Positions 24,736 to 36,960 of a DNA stretch of 64,000 nucleotides are shown here, piece after piece (position 1 is the first letter of the stretch; every line of letters starts with the position of its first letter). The position numbers and the translations under genes are program-made. This DNA comes from Toxonevra muliebris (lineage: Eukaryota; Arthropoda; Insecta; Diptera; Pallopteridae), in assembly GCA_963691655.1 (NCBI GenBank), contig OY829329.1:52057279-52121278 (forward strand). The letters are read 5' to 3'. Under the pieces are notes generated by a model. That model did not search any database, had not been told where the DNA came from, and saw only the letters and a list, made by a program, of their open reading frames with translations.

Positions 24736-26449
24736 GAAATTTTTGAATTTATTTAAATTTAGTTTTGCCATTGTAAACTTAAATCAAAATAATGGAGATT
24801 GTCCTTCAGGTTTTAACAACCTACCTGAATTTGAATTCTGGCCAAGATCAAAAGTCAAACTATTTTTTTTTTTTTTTTTATAACAAGAAATCAAAGTGAA
24901 TTATTTTAAAAAGTATTTATTTATGAAATTTCTGTAGTTGTCGTGAACTGTGGAATCGAACTCAAGTCTACTAGGAACTATTCTGATAATTTTTCTAAGT
25001 GTTTTGTTTTATCAACATAGCTATTGACTCCTAAAAGTATGCTATGCATATTTAATTTTGATATTTTTATTTTTTTATCGCTGTTGCATAAATGTGGTGT
25101 GCTTGAAATTTAATTTTGATTTTCTTTTCTTCTTATTAATTTTAATATTTTTCATGCTGCACCAGGACTCAATACTCTTAAGATGCTTTTATTTTTTTTT
25201 TTTTCAAACTAATTGAATTACCGGTCGGCGACGTCGCTTCCGTTTCCGCTTTTTTGCTGGCTTAACTTGAATAAAAGTATGTGTGCTAGCGAAGCGAAAA
25301 AAATGAAGGAAGATGCTGTTGCTAGATGTTGTTGTTCTTGTTGTTATAGCCGCTGCTGTTGATGTTATGATTGTTGTTGTTACTTTAACTGATAGAATTT
25401 TAGTGAAACAGTGAAAAATATTATGAACCAAAGGGAAAAAGCAACGAGAAAAAATTACGTAGAAGCTGGAGTAAGAAGCTATAGCTTTAGTGTATTTTTA
25501 TAACAAACACACCATTATTCTATATCACCCACTCGATTGCCTGCAGCCTGCAGTTTCTCATCATTTTTATAGCGTGTGATTTCAATAAGAGAGGAGAATA
25601 GGGGGAGAACTGAAGTCTCAGAAGCTTTTAGTTTAAGTTCATTGCATTTAATCGCATAGTACACCTACGTACAAAAAGAGAATACTAAAAATATACACAA
25701 AAATGCGGCATGTTAAATAATAGCTAGTAATAAAAAAAAGAAGTTAGTTATGTAATGAAATTGAAGCTTTTTACCTGCGCAAGTATCACACATACATAGA
25801 CACACTAAAGTCTCTAAATTTATTTACTACTTTTTATTTTTTTTTAATGCATAAAGGTAAAGAGCACAGTTAACTTCCCAGTTGGAAATGTTTTCGACCA
25901 ATGCATTCTTAAATAACGCTTGGTGTCAATAAAATCATTTTGAGACAACAGTTTTTTAAAAAAAAAAAAAAAATGATTTGTTGTTTTCTATCGAAAATGT
26001 TTAAAAAAATTCTATTCTTCTTTACAGTGACGACCTATTAAAGGACTATGTTTTTTCCAACTGGTTGATCATATAAAGTTTATGAGAATATCGGTAGTAT
26101 GTTTATATTTATTTTTTTTTTTTTGTTGCAAGTCCTTTCTTTCCACATTTCGCATTGTTGTTGCTCTTTAACATTTTCGAATAAATTTCTACGCACACAC
26201 ACACTCACTGGAAAGCTTACGAACCTTTTTCAGTATGCTTTAAAAATAAGTTTTATGTTTGAGAAAAAATTTATTGCAAATTTATCGCTGATGTTGCTAC
26301 ATTCATAGTTTCAGTACCTATACTTATGTATGCAAGCCACAGTGGCAGTGTGTGTTGAAGGAGGCGGGATCCATGTATTAATTCTTATATTTTCCAATAG
26401 GCCACATCAGTGCATCAGTTGTTTCACGTCGATTTTTTATTTACTTTTG
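24736..26449. other. Non-coding with GTT trinucleotide and A/T runs
   Basis: T run near 24860-24878, GTT/GCT tract near 25315-25385, A run near 25957-25972. No gene or element recognised. Confidence 0.5.
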
Positions 26450-27785
26450 TTTTTGCTTCTGAATGCTGCTTTCTTAATTCTAATTGCCCATTATTGTTTT
26501 TAGCAACTCTAATTACTTTCGAATGTTTAACAATGCCCTTGATTGCTTCTTATATTATTTGATTGCTTTAGATTACCTCAGTCTATCCCTAACTGCTTCT
26601 TTATTTTTATTGCTTTTTATTTCTTTCTTCAGACTACTTCTGATTGTTTCTAAGTGACTTCATCAGAATGCTTTTGACTCCTTCGGAATACTTTTGGTTT
26701 CTTCAGATTACTTTTGATTACTTTGCAGTACCTTGGATTGGTTTAGAATTGTCCTAGTCTTTCATTGCTTTTCATTGCCTCACATAACTTCAGACTTCTG
26801 CTGCTGCCCCTGATAGTCTGTGACTTCTTTACATAGCCTTTGACAATTTATTTTTGTCTTTGAATGCCTCATAATTGCTTGCTTTAGAATGCTTCTGACC
26901 GCCTCTTTTTGCTTCTGGTGGCCTTAGGTACTTAGACAGCTACTAACTGGTCCTAGTTATTTCTGATTACCTCTAGCTGTCGAGTCTGACTACCTGATAT
27001 TGCTTTTTATTTCCTTTGTCTGCCTTAGGTAGATAGCCTCAGATAGCAGTGGGTTAATTCAGTTTTTGTCCGGCTATAGAGTACTGTCTCTGACTGCCTC
27101 TTATTACTTCTATCTGAATCTTTCTATCGGATCTGACTGTCTCTTGTATCTTGGAATTACGTTTGTCGGCCTCAGATAGCCTCAGATATCTTCTAATTCT
27201 TTTTGTCTGCCTCTGGCGGTTAAATCTAACTGCCTCATTATCTTCCAATTGACAGGCTGAGAGGAAAAGCGGGCTAAAATTTATATAAGAGCAAAAGTGA
27301 AATAATTTAGTGTGTCAGTGCCTTAAAAGTAAGAACAAAAATGGTATAACAATTCTTTCAGAGCAAGAACAGCATAGTTTTTTATTCCGTTTTCGCTCCG
27401 AATATATTTCGTTTCACTTTTGCTTTGAACATATTTCGTTTTGCTTTTGCTCTTAAGTAAAATTATTCCACTTTTTTCTGAACGTAGAAGTTATACCACT
27501 TTTCCTCTCAGCGTTTCAATTAGTTTTGACTACCTCAGTTAATTTCATACAGTCTTTACCTACTTTTGACTATTTCTGATTGCTTTTATAAGCCTCTGAC
27601 TTCAGAGTCTGACTGCTTTTTAATGCGTTTGATTGCTTTAGAAAGCCTCTAACTGCCTCTTGTTGTTTCTGGCTGCCTCTGGCTATCTAGTCTAAATGTC
27701 TCCTATTGCTTTGGATTGCCTTAGACTGCCACTGACTTATTTGGCTATCTCTGATAGCCTGTGACTGCTTCTAACTTTCAAGTTT
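26450..27785 (+). repeat. Decayed minisatellite of about 10-11 bp (CTTCTGATTGC-like), split by a MITE
   Basis: Over 1.3 kb the + strand is built from short imperfect phrases such as TTCTGATTGC, CCTCTGACTGC, TTTAGATTAC and CCTCAGATAGC at roughly 10-11 base intervals. No two neighbours are identical, so the array is old. The MITE at 27249-27517 interrupts it, and the same phrases continue on both sides (TCTAACTGCCTCATTATCTT before, TTTTGACTACCTCAG after). Confidence 0.75.
27249..27517. mobile_element. MITE, copy 1
   Basis: The left end reads TTGACAGGCTGAGAGGAAAA; the right end on the minus strand reads TTGAAACGCTGAGAGGAAAA, i.e. about 21-bp inverted ends with three mismatches. The core CTGAGAGGAAAAG (27257) to CTTTTCCTCTCAG (27511) is exact. 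CAATT occurs on both sides and may be the target duplication. The body contains repeated AGCAAAAGTGAAA/CGAAATAT phrases. Copy 2 lies at 39737-40034 in the same orientation. No coding capacity. Confidence 0.85.
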
Positions 27786-28779
27786 TCAAAGATTTTTGCA
27801 TAATGACGCACCCCGGCACCACTGTCTGAAGTCTTGGCCCTAAAAAGAAAAAGTTAAACGCATAAATTTTCAATGAAAATTATTGCAAAAATAAACAACA
27901 ACAACAGCAGCAACCATAATATCAACAACAAGATGAAGCAAAATATTGTACGAAAATATGTTGTTGGTGAAGTAACTTTTCCGCTGCATTAAGCAATATG
28001 TGCTATGATACCAAAGCATAAGTATATATCACTCACTCGAGGTTTTGCTGCTGCTGCTGTTGTTCTTGCCGTTGTTGATAATGTTGGTTTTTGTTACTTA
28101 CAAGCGTATAAATTCAAGCTTACATGCTCACACAGATACGAAGTAGTAATAGGTACGGCAAAATGTGGTAGGTTGTGAAAATCATTTTATGATATGAAAT
28201 TTGCAACGTAAACACGTTTTGTGGTATAAGGTAAAACAAAAAAAAAGGACACACACATACACACAAAGTTCAGACTAGTGACAAATGCTGCTTGCTCCTG
28301 TGGCATTTGAGATTGTGTTGATTTTGTTACAAAAATAAAAGAAAAATTCCAATCAAATATCAAGGTTCACATAGAGAAATTAATATGAACAAAAAAAAAA
28401 AAAATATTCAATACATTTTAGCTATTCATTTGCATGCTACATTTGCTTTAAATATTTTTTTTTGCTGGCAGGCAACATTGTTGCCATTTTTTATTAAATG
28501 TTGTTGTCCAATGGCATCATTTACACTGTAATCATTGGCAATCTCTTAGTCATAAATCAATGTCAATCACGTTTCATTTGCCAAATGTTTCCTTTATGAT
28601 CATTGATTTGATTTCTTGTTTTTTTTTTGGTTTGTTATTTGCGACTATTTCTTTGTTTTTTGTCCATATTTGTTTGTTAAATTTCAGTTCATACACCATA
28701 GTTAATTTGGAGCGTTCTAGTTCTTTTGCTGCCAAAACTAACATTTTTGGTTTTTTTTTCTCTTTTTAATGAAAAAAGA
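27786..28779. other. Non-coding with CAA/CAG runs
   Basis: CAACAACAACAGCAGCAACC-like tract near 27897-27930, GCTGCTGCTGTTGTT near 28048, and A runs. No gene supported. Confidence 0.5.
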
Positions 28780-29309
28780 AAATAATGGAAAATTAGATTT
28801 TTCATTAAATTTTTTTTTTTTATCGTGAAAGAATAGAAAAAATTCTCGTACCATAAAATCACGAATGGACAAGATTTTTCTGTTTGAACTTTTATTTTTA
28901 ATAAAAAAAAAACATTTAAAATTCTTGGCAAAATTGAAAATGTTAGAGAAAATTGTATGTCAGATCGGGTGAAAAAAAATGAACAAAAATCTTTTTTAAT
29001 TGAAAAAGTGGATAAAATTCTTTTCTGCCCTAAAAAATAATGATTGATTATAGAAATGATGAAAAAACTTCTAAGTATTTGGGATTAAGAAAAAAAATTG
29101 ACAAAAATTAATACAAGTGTTAAAGAAGAATGGCAAAAAGTAGATAGAACGGTACTGGTAATTCCTTTCAATAAATACTATTCAGTGAAAATAACTGTCT
29201 TTGTAATTCTCATTTACTTTACAGTATTTTCACTTATATAGATTGTTGAAATTAGGCAACTATCACAAAGATCACAGATGAGGAACCGTAGCTGGTTCCG
29301 AAACGATCG

Positions 29310-29365
29310 TCTGATCTGCTAGTTCTATGAACTTTTTGATATTCTTCTGGCATCATTGTTCATTC
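29310..29365 (+). repeat. Dispersed repeat, copy 2 (copy 1 at 7520-7600)
   Basis: GCTAGTTCTATGAACTTTTT then GATATTCTTCTGG, matching the left copy with an extra A and few substitutions. Confidence 0.5.
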
Positions 29366-29602
29366 AAAGCTTAACATTTTAAATAATTATTTAATTAGCA
29401 ATGTGAACTGCCAAATTTGGAAGAAATTTGCAAAAAAAATTTTCCAAATTAAAAACATTAAAAAATGTTCTTTTGTTTAAAGCACGAATGGACAAAATTC
29501 TATTTTAACCCTGATATGATGCACCATTTGTTATATGTTTGAATTTTATTGAGTTAGAACATGGTCAATGAAAATCACAACTTTCTACTGTGTACTACAT
29601 AT

Positions 29603-30290
29603 AAGTACTACCCATGAGCAATGAAGTTGGATACTTAAATTTTTCTGGAACATACATCAGACCATAATTGAGAAATTTTATCCATTTTGCTGCAACTATT
29701 CGCAATTGCTATTCGCTTAAGTGCTACAATATCAGCCGAAACAAAGCCAGATTTTTTTACCTTTTCTTTTCCTTTGCTGAAACGAATTGGTTTTTTTGTA
29801 TAAAACAACAATATTTCTCACACTAGAGTATGGAATATTCAGCATTTTGCTGATATTTTTGAGTTTTTTACCTTTTTTTATAAAATTAAATTATCATTGT
29901 TCGAGCATCATCGGATATTGCTCTACCGCGTGCCGTTTTGCCTATGAATCAGTGGAAAACAATGACGAGTGCAATTGTTTCAATCTCAATTAACAATAAA
30001 ACGCAACAAAACAAAATTTAAACGTAATTAAATATTCAAATTTTTTATGTAAATATGATAGAAATAGGCATATGATCGTATGATAAAAGATATATTATCT
30101 ATCTCATTTGACATCACTATCATTCTCCCATTATTTTTTCTTGTACCGGTACTCGGAAAATTATGAAATTTAATATAATCCAAAAAAAATTGACAAAATC
30201 AAAGCGTTCTAAGATCTATTTGTGATTATAACTATAATATTTTCAATAAAGAGTAAAGTATCCAACTTCATTGCACATGAGTAGTAGCTT
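29603..30290. mobile_element. Non-autonomous element with about 34-bp inverted repeats
   Basis: The left end contains CATGAGCAATGAAGTTGGAT then ACTT (29613-29636). The right end on the minus strand has CATGTGCAATGAAGTTGGAT then ACTT (30279-30256). With the outer AAGTACTACC / AAGCTACTACT the arms match over about 34 bases with one gap and two substitutions. The body of about 620 bp is AT-rich with no recognisable protein. A clear target duplication is not visible, so the family cannot be named. Confidence 0.8.
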
Positions 30291-30310
30291 ATTGGGCATA
30301 TCTGGGTTAA

Positions 30311-30815
30311 CCCTTAAACGCCCAATACGTCCGATTTCAATTAAAAACATACCCAGAGGGTAGTATTTGTGATTCCGAACAACGTTTGTTCTACGTGTTT
30401 TCAAATAAATTAGTTTAAGGTGCAGTTATTTTAATTTAAATGGTTGACCTCTGTAGTAACCTTTGGCGATTATCTGGAGAATAAATTAAAATACATTCGC
30501 AATAATTTTTAAAAACAGTTATTTGGTGTTATCCCATACCGTCTGACACAAATTTGTCCACACGGCAATATATTTATTACACAAAATTCGAAAATAAAAA
30601 CACCTTTTTTCAGTTAGTTGTTTAAAATTTTTGCAAAACATGCTTTTCGAGCTAAAAATAACTGTAACTGTAAGACAGTTGTCATTTTTCCGTATCGATA
30701 AAGAAAACTTTAGACAGTAAGATCAGATGTTTATTTTAAATGGCGAACGTAAAATGGCGGCACAGGCAGCCGTGAAAGTGGTTGGTCACTGCAGTGACCA
30801 GTGGGTATTTAAGGG
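30311..30815. mobile_element. piggyBac-type non-autonomous element with TTAA duplication
   Basis: Flanked by TTAA at 30307-30310 and 30816-30819. The left end is CCCTTAAACGCCCA; the right end on the minus strand is CCCTTAAATACCCA (12 of 14 match). TTAA targeting and CCC-starting ends are the signature of piggyBac-type elements. The 505-bp body has no transposase. Near the right end AAAATGGCGGCACAGGCAGC is GC-rich, and CACTGCAGTG forms a short palindrome at about 30787-30796. Confidence 0.82.
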
Positions 30816-31089
30816 TTAATAGCAAAATTGGATAAAATTCTGTTTTGACATGAAGAATAGTGAAAAAACTTTTAGTTTTAATAAAAGCATATGACATTTG
30901 ATGTTGCGGAGAAAATTATATTTTAGATCAGAAAAAAATTAAAAAAAAAACTCTTTCATAGAAAAAATGGACAAAATTATTTTGTGCCCTGAATAATACT
31001 AAATACCATTTGTCTTTTGATATAAAAAAGACCGGAACTCTTAATAATGGAAAAGTTGCACACATTTATATTTTTGATTAAGTAGGCTT

Positions 31090-31350
31090 TCAGTTAAAAA
31101 TTGGAAAAAATTTACTTGGGGAATTTTTTTTTAAATACTGTGAAATTTTACTATTTACAAAATTGCTTAGAGATGTTATAAGTATCTTATTGAAGCACAA
31201 TTTGTGTGACCACTTGTAGTTCAAGATGGCGGCGGTAGAGGGTATCTCTAGAAAAGGTAGTTTTTGGTCGTAGAATGGATTCCAAGCTTCCGAAATAAAG
31301 ACATAACCTAAAAAAAATTTTATTTGCTAGACAATTCTCTATAAGTGAAA
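31090..31350 (+). repeat. Dispersed repeat of about 270 bp, copy 2
   Basis: Second copy of the block at 12955-13230, same orientation, with the phrases AAGATGGCGGCGGTAGAGGG and AAAGACATAACCTAAAAAAA. Confidence 0.65.
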
Positions 31351-31639
31351 CCAGATATATATAAAGAACGCTGAAGAAACTTTTTATTTTGACAGAAAAA
31401 AAAGATTCTTCAGATTGGAAATTCTGAAAAAATCATCATATATAATGGAAAATAATCTCTTGGATTAGGAAAAATATAAAATTATTTTCTAATCTGAACG
31501 AAAATTCTTGATATTGAAAATTTCGGACAAAATTTTTATTTTAGTTCGGAGAAAGCATAGACAAAATTACTTTTCAAAAAAAAGAAAAATGGACAACATT
31601 TTTCTAGGGCTTCTATATTTACTACTATTATTATCGCAC

Positions 31640-31680
31640 ATCAGCCCATGGAGGACCTAGGCTGAGCTTTTCGCTTTTAT
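31640..31680 (+). repeat. Dispersed repeat, copy 2 (copy 1 at 5962-6020)
   Basis: CAGCCCATGGAGGACCTAGG then CTGAGCTTTTCGC, see the first copy. Confidence 0.45.
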
Positions 31681-32250
31681 ACTTAGGTAATTTGTAAAAT
31701 TAAAAAGAAATTAATCTTAAAAATTCATATATGTACCTAATGCCTAATAATATATAAGATGTAAATCTTTGAAATAAATAAAAAAAAAAAAAAAAAAGAA
31801 GAAGAAGAAAAACAATTTTTGATCAGGAAACAAATTTCGTCTTGGATATGTAAATGATGAGAAAAACCCTAAACTAAATTGTTTTTCGACATACAAAAGA
31901 AAAACTATGTAAACTAAAGGAGATGAACCAAATTTTCATCAGGAGTAAATATATTTTTTTTAAATAAAAAACATAAACCAATTTTTCTTGGATAGGTAAA
32001 AAATAGACAACAGTATTTATTTAACTAGAATAGAAAAAAAAAACTTGATGTCGCATAAAACTACCTTCTAGAGCAGCGAAACAAGAGACATTTTTTTATT
32101 GGAAAAAAAAAATTGAATAATTCATAAATGATAAAAAGAACGTTAAAGATGGAGAAATAAGCAGATTATGCGAAAAAAAATACTTTTTGATAAAATAAAA
32201 TTACATTGATTAAACTGTTTTTTTTTAGTAGTAAACTTCTAGATGTAAAA

Positions 32251-34586
32251 AAGTGAACTCTTTCCCGTGCGAAGTGGTGTATATATGTTTTTACTGTTTT
32301 TGTTTAGAGTTATCTCTTTTTTTCAACTATTATCTTTGTTGATTCAACAAACCTTATTGTCCATGTGCTTCCTTATATTCATGTTGTTTTTGTGCCGATT
32401 GCAATGCAATTATATAAACATACAGTGAACTGTACTACGACTGAAACCAGCCATTATTCTTAAATTGTTTTTGTTTGTGTAGAAATTTTTTTTGACAGTT
32501 AAATAATGTAAGAAGTTTTTACTTGGCTAGTAGGATTGTTGATTCAAAGCGAAATGCAAATCATTTTAGGAGACTTAACTTGAAAAAAGTACAAGGTAAT
32601 AATAGAAAGTTTTTTTTTCAGAAATTTTTGTAATTCTTGTCTAACATAAATAACAATCTTTGATATTTTATATTTGCAAGAAATATTGATTGGAATTTCT
32701 TTATTTGCATTTTATTAATAACATCAATTGAATTCTAAGATCATTAATGACAAATCATCATAATAAAATAAAAGAAAAACAATAATTGTATATTCAAACA
32801 AAAATAACATTTTTCCCCCCATACAAACTACAGTAGAGTTCGCTTATAATGAATTTATTCCAAAATGAATCACATTATATAACTTCATCAATTACTCAGA
32901 AATGTAATTTCTACTTAATTAATATAGTTTCGGTTTTTAACGATTTATGGAGAAAAAAAAAGAAAAATGATGACCTTAATCGAATTTATTGTTGGTTTCC
33001 CTCAAAGAAAATGCCAGCGAAAAGTTTTAGCTTTCCGCAGTAGCTCCGCCATAGCACTCACACTCATACACTCGTTGAAATCTAATAAATTTTGTTTTGG
33101 CTTTTTTCTTGTTGTTTTGTTGGTTGCAACAATGAAAATGATTTGTGGCATAATGTGTTTCGTGTATGCATGTATGTATGTGTATGCTTGTGATGTGCAT
33201 GTGTGTAAATGACATCTAAAATTTATGGTTTTTGTGTGTTGAGTTGACAATGCGCTATTCAATATTTTTTTTTTTTGTTGTCTTTTTTAATAATTATGAA
33301 AACTGCTGTCACGTTTGGCACGCACATATGTAGCATGCCAAATGTGACATTCGAATAAAATATTAATTATTTTACAAAAATCATATTAACTAACCAGTAG
33401 TGAAAAAGTAAAATCTTTGCAAAATTTTGATTCCTGTTGAAAGTAAAAATTTGATATTGTGATAAAAACTTATCATCAATCAAAATATTAAAGTTATTTG
33501 CAGTTCTTTCATACTTGTTTAACATCATATCACTCTTGCTATTCCTATGCATATGTGTGCGTGTGTGTGTATGTGTGTGTTTGTATTAGACTGCATGCAA
33601 CCTGAAGCCAGTGTTGCTAACATGCATGTTAGTATAACTAATAGCGAAATTTGTCATTGTAATGACATGACGAGAGAAAGCCATTATGAGCAATGTAAAT
33701 AAACCCTCAAGCAAATTATTGATATTCTTTTTTTTTCTTGAGTCTTGTATAAAGGGAGAACGATGAGAGTGCATTTAAAAAAGAAATAAGTCGATGAGAG
33801 TGAAGAACAGCGGAATATATATAAAATGGCATTTGTGGTTTCTAATATCTGTTGGACATGTGAGGTGTTTGCTTATTTAGCTTTTGCGAAAACACTCTAT
33901 CTTAAGTGATTAATGAATCTTAACTAAATTGAATCCATAACTATTAAGATTTAAAAATTTTAAAGCTTTGGAATCACAGTTCAACAGCATATAACGAATA
34001 ATTATTTTTTTTATTTTTTTTTTTGGGTAATTCGGTTTTGCATATTCCAGTATGAAGAGATTAGTTAAATACTTTAAATAAATAAATAAATATAGGACCA
34101 AAACTATGGGCTACGGAGAGAGACGTTTCCGAGGCTCTCCCTTGTACTAATGCCATAGGATAATGTCGGCCTAATGCAATCAGCTTCTGTGTGGAGAACG
34201 ATATTAGACTAGTTTTGATATTGGATAGACAGCCGAAATTTGTAAATCGAAACCAATGAAAAAAATGTTTTTTCTCAAATTCCAATTGTTCTTATTTTTA
34301 GTTAATATGTATCTTATGGTATCGAGCAATATGAATATCAGTACAAAAAGGTACTCTAAACTTTGACAATTGAGCTTATAAAATGTTGCCTCTTGTGAAG
34401 TAGAAATGGAGTAAAAACACAGAGCACAACTAAAAGGTAAGTTATACCCAATCTTTGATGTTTTTTTAATATCCATTCGCTATTGAGGATAGAACATAAT
34501 AAATTGTAGCTAATTCAACCAAAATATTAAAAGAAAACTTTTTGGTAATCAAGTTTGATGGCTTTGAAATGAGTCGCATTTTTTAT
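32251..34586. other. Non-coding with GT microsatellites
   Basis: GT/TATG tracts near 33165-33200 and 33555-33585, and T runs near 33266 and 34003-34023. A slightly GC-rich patch at 34110-34165 (ACGTTTCCGAGGCTCTCCC) may be old element DNA. No gene supported. Confidence 0.5.
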
Positions 34587-35785
34587 TGTAACGTAACAGT
34601 GTAAAATACTAAAAAGTTTTTTTTGCGCAAAGTCCAACAAGTTAAGAAATTTTTAAAACTACTTTTTTTTCGAATATTTCAAGTTTATTTTTCGGATGAA
34701 AAAAAAATCGACAGTTTTCTTCCTTCATATCTGTGTAGAAAGCCGTGAAAAATGTGTAACGTAACAGTCTTTTTTTGTTAAAATAAAATTATCATCTATC
34801 AAGCTATCATCATGATCATCTATGATCATTTATCATCATCTATCAAGCTATTCATTCTTAGAAATCGCAGATAAAATCATCATTCTTTTCATGTGGAAGT
34901 TTCTTACCGGTATTGGTGCAACTACAAAAATAGTTGTGCGAAAGCAGGTTCTAGCTCGGAACTGCCTTGTAAATTATACATCAGATTTCATTGCTGCATT
35001 TCATTCGGTACGAATCAAAAATCGAAATCGAAGAAGTTGTTGAGCGTAACTTTACTGCTATAAATAGCATGTTAAATACAGCTGAAATTTTTACTAATGC
35101 AAAAAATATACGCGACATAGCATTGACCCATCAAATCACAATCATTAAAGGAAAAATAGTGGCTTTCATTACTTCCAAACAAGGATAAAATTATTAAGCT
35201 CTATAATTTTTGTATTATGTAAATTTAAATCTGATATTCAAATTGTGCAATGTTATAAACGAAGTAATATTTACCATTAAGTAAATTTAAACCTATCTAA
35301 TAGGCAAATAACCAATAAATATACGTTTTGACTCACTTAATATGCTTTATTGCATTAATATCGCTTCAATTGTAAACAAAAATCGATAAGTAACGTAACA
35401 GTCTTTTTTGTGTAACGTAACAGTCCGCACATGTATGCTTTAAAAAGTTCAAAAACATTATTTTTCAATAAATTAATGATTTCAGGCTTTTCTTAGTTCT
35501 TTTAGCTTGCAAACAGTGCATTCCGATATAAAAGGGATCCACTAAATTCGCTGACTTTTGCTTACATATAAGGCAACCTCCGAAATCACTTCCAAAAAAT
35601 GTAACGTAACAGTCTGCCTTAAAAGGTGTATAACTCAAAAACAAGAGGGAATGGACTTTAAGTTCATAAAGGTGGAATTTGAGTCTTGAGGCCTATTTTC
35701 ATATGCAATCATAAAACAGTGTGATTTCATACGGTATTGATGACATATATGCCAAAAAGTGCGTTCGATTGTAACGTAACAGTCT
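34587..35785 (+). repeat. Cluster of six TGTAACGTAACAGTCT motifs
   Basis: TAACGTAACAGT occurs exactly, and always on the + strand, at about 34587-34600, 34755-34770, 35390-35404, 35411-35425, 35600-35615 and 35770-35785. Most copies share the longer TGTAACGTAACAGTC. Intervals are 168, 635, 21, 189 and 170 bases. The DNA between copies is AT-rich and not otherwise repeated by eye. Two short open frames between copies 2 and 3 (34822-35043, 34991-35188) resemble no known family. Such a cluster is unlikely by chance and may be binding sites or subterminal repeats of an element. Confidence 0.85.
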
Positions 35786-35789
35786 CCAG

Positions 35790-36960
35790 ACTAGATTAGG
35801 AGGGCAACCATTGCCACATTTATCAACTAATTTTTATTTTAATCTATACAATCTGGTGTTAATGTGCCACACCATGCGTACTAACAGCCTCTAATAATCT
35901 TAGAGTCGCATGGTCTTGTCCACCAGGGCTATGGTGGACTGCTTGCTTAATGCATTCAGATTCTATACGGTGACGTTAAGTTTATTGGGATCGGCACCTT
36001 ACTAAGTTCGGTTCTGACTTTCAGGGACAGATCTGCTATACGTCTATTGAGTCAGTCTCAGTCAGTCAGGCAGTCTCCAGATTTCAACAGAATCAGAACA
36101 AGTTTATGGGCTAATCCACACATCTACCGGCGTCTAATAACCTTACACCAAAGCCCCGTCCACTAGGCATACGGTCCGTTGTTCGGTACTACATGTTGTT
36201 AATGGTATTATCCTCGTTGTAAAGGACATGGGAGCCCGTCATTGGTCTTTTCTGGAGACCCCCTCCTTTAAGATAGCGGCTGAGTTCAGTCAGTTCATCC
36301 AATATTAGCTCAACGCATTCAGGTTCGATTGGTACGGTTGCCTCCAGTATATTGTTATGAGAACCTTACTGGGCTAGGTGCCGACTTTCAGAGATAGATC
36401 TGTTATAGCGGTGGCAGTATCCAGGAGTCCATACACAAGACTAGGGGGGTCACCTTAGTCACGTTTATAATGTTCACATCTTAATCGATGAAAGCTAGTG
36501 CCAGTTCCCTGCCATCCTTGTTTTAAATGATGTAGGCGTCTGACAACAATAATCTCTTCTTGAGCACACAGGGGTGATGCGATCCTCGTTGCAGTGGATA
36601 TAAACCTCTACTACTCTGAATTTTCTAAATCTCCTCCTTCCGTCTAACTTATCGATTAAGGCCAGTCAGCTTATGCACTGCAAACACCTTACTGATTCCA
36701 CTAAACTTGGTCGTTACTGTCATACGTCACAAGATGAGGTGAGACGAAACGTTTATCATCGAATTCAAATGTGCCAGACCTACTTACCTCTAATAATCCT
36801 GTAAAACAAGGTCCCCAGTCAAATGCAACACAGTTCTTGTGACAGGTAATGCTATCCTACTTGTAACGGACATGAACTTCCCCCCACTTGTCTATTCTCG
36901 AGCTCTTGGTCTCTTCTCAATCTTTCCCTTTTTTCTTCAAAGATGGGGCTAGTCAACAAG
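35790..36960 (+). repeat. GC-richer block of diverged internal repeats
   Basis: GCATTCAGATTCTATACGGT near 35952 recurs as GCATTCAGGTTCGATTGGTA near 36315. It is followed in both by ACCTTACTRRG, then CTGACTTTCAGGGACAGATC / CCGACTTTCAGAGATAGATC, a period of about 363. A weaker third copy (CACCTTACTGATTCC) is near 36686. A second phrase (CTCTAATAATCTTAGAGTCG, GTCTAATAACCTTACACC, CTCTAATAATCCTG) recurs near 35889, 36131 and 36790. There is no coding frame. It appears to be an old satellite-like duplication with indels. Confidence 0.6.

Larger units (their letters stand above)
28780..32250 (+). repeat. Decayed AT-rich array (GGACAAAATTNTTTT-like phrases) with inserted elements
   Basis: Phrases like AATGGACAAAATTCTATTTT, AATTGGATAAAATTCTGTTTT, AATGGACAAAATTATTTTGT and AATGGACAACATTTTTCTAG, joined by GATGAAAAAACTTCTAAG-like pieces, recur irregularly at 28865, 29010, 29489, 30830, 30970 and 31595. 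The pattern suggests one ancient tandem repeat now broken by insertions at 29603-30290, 30311-30815 and 31090-31350. The low complexity makes exact units unsafe to define. Confidence 0.5.

Noticed and set aside
34822..35188. Two overlapping short frames as a gene linked to the TAACGTAACAGT cluster
   Set aside because: No recognisable domain, no clear start, AT-rich composition like the surroundings; kept only as a note under the motif cluster.
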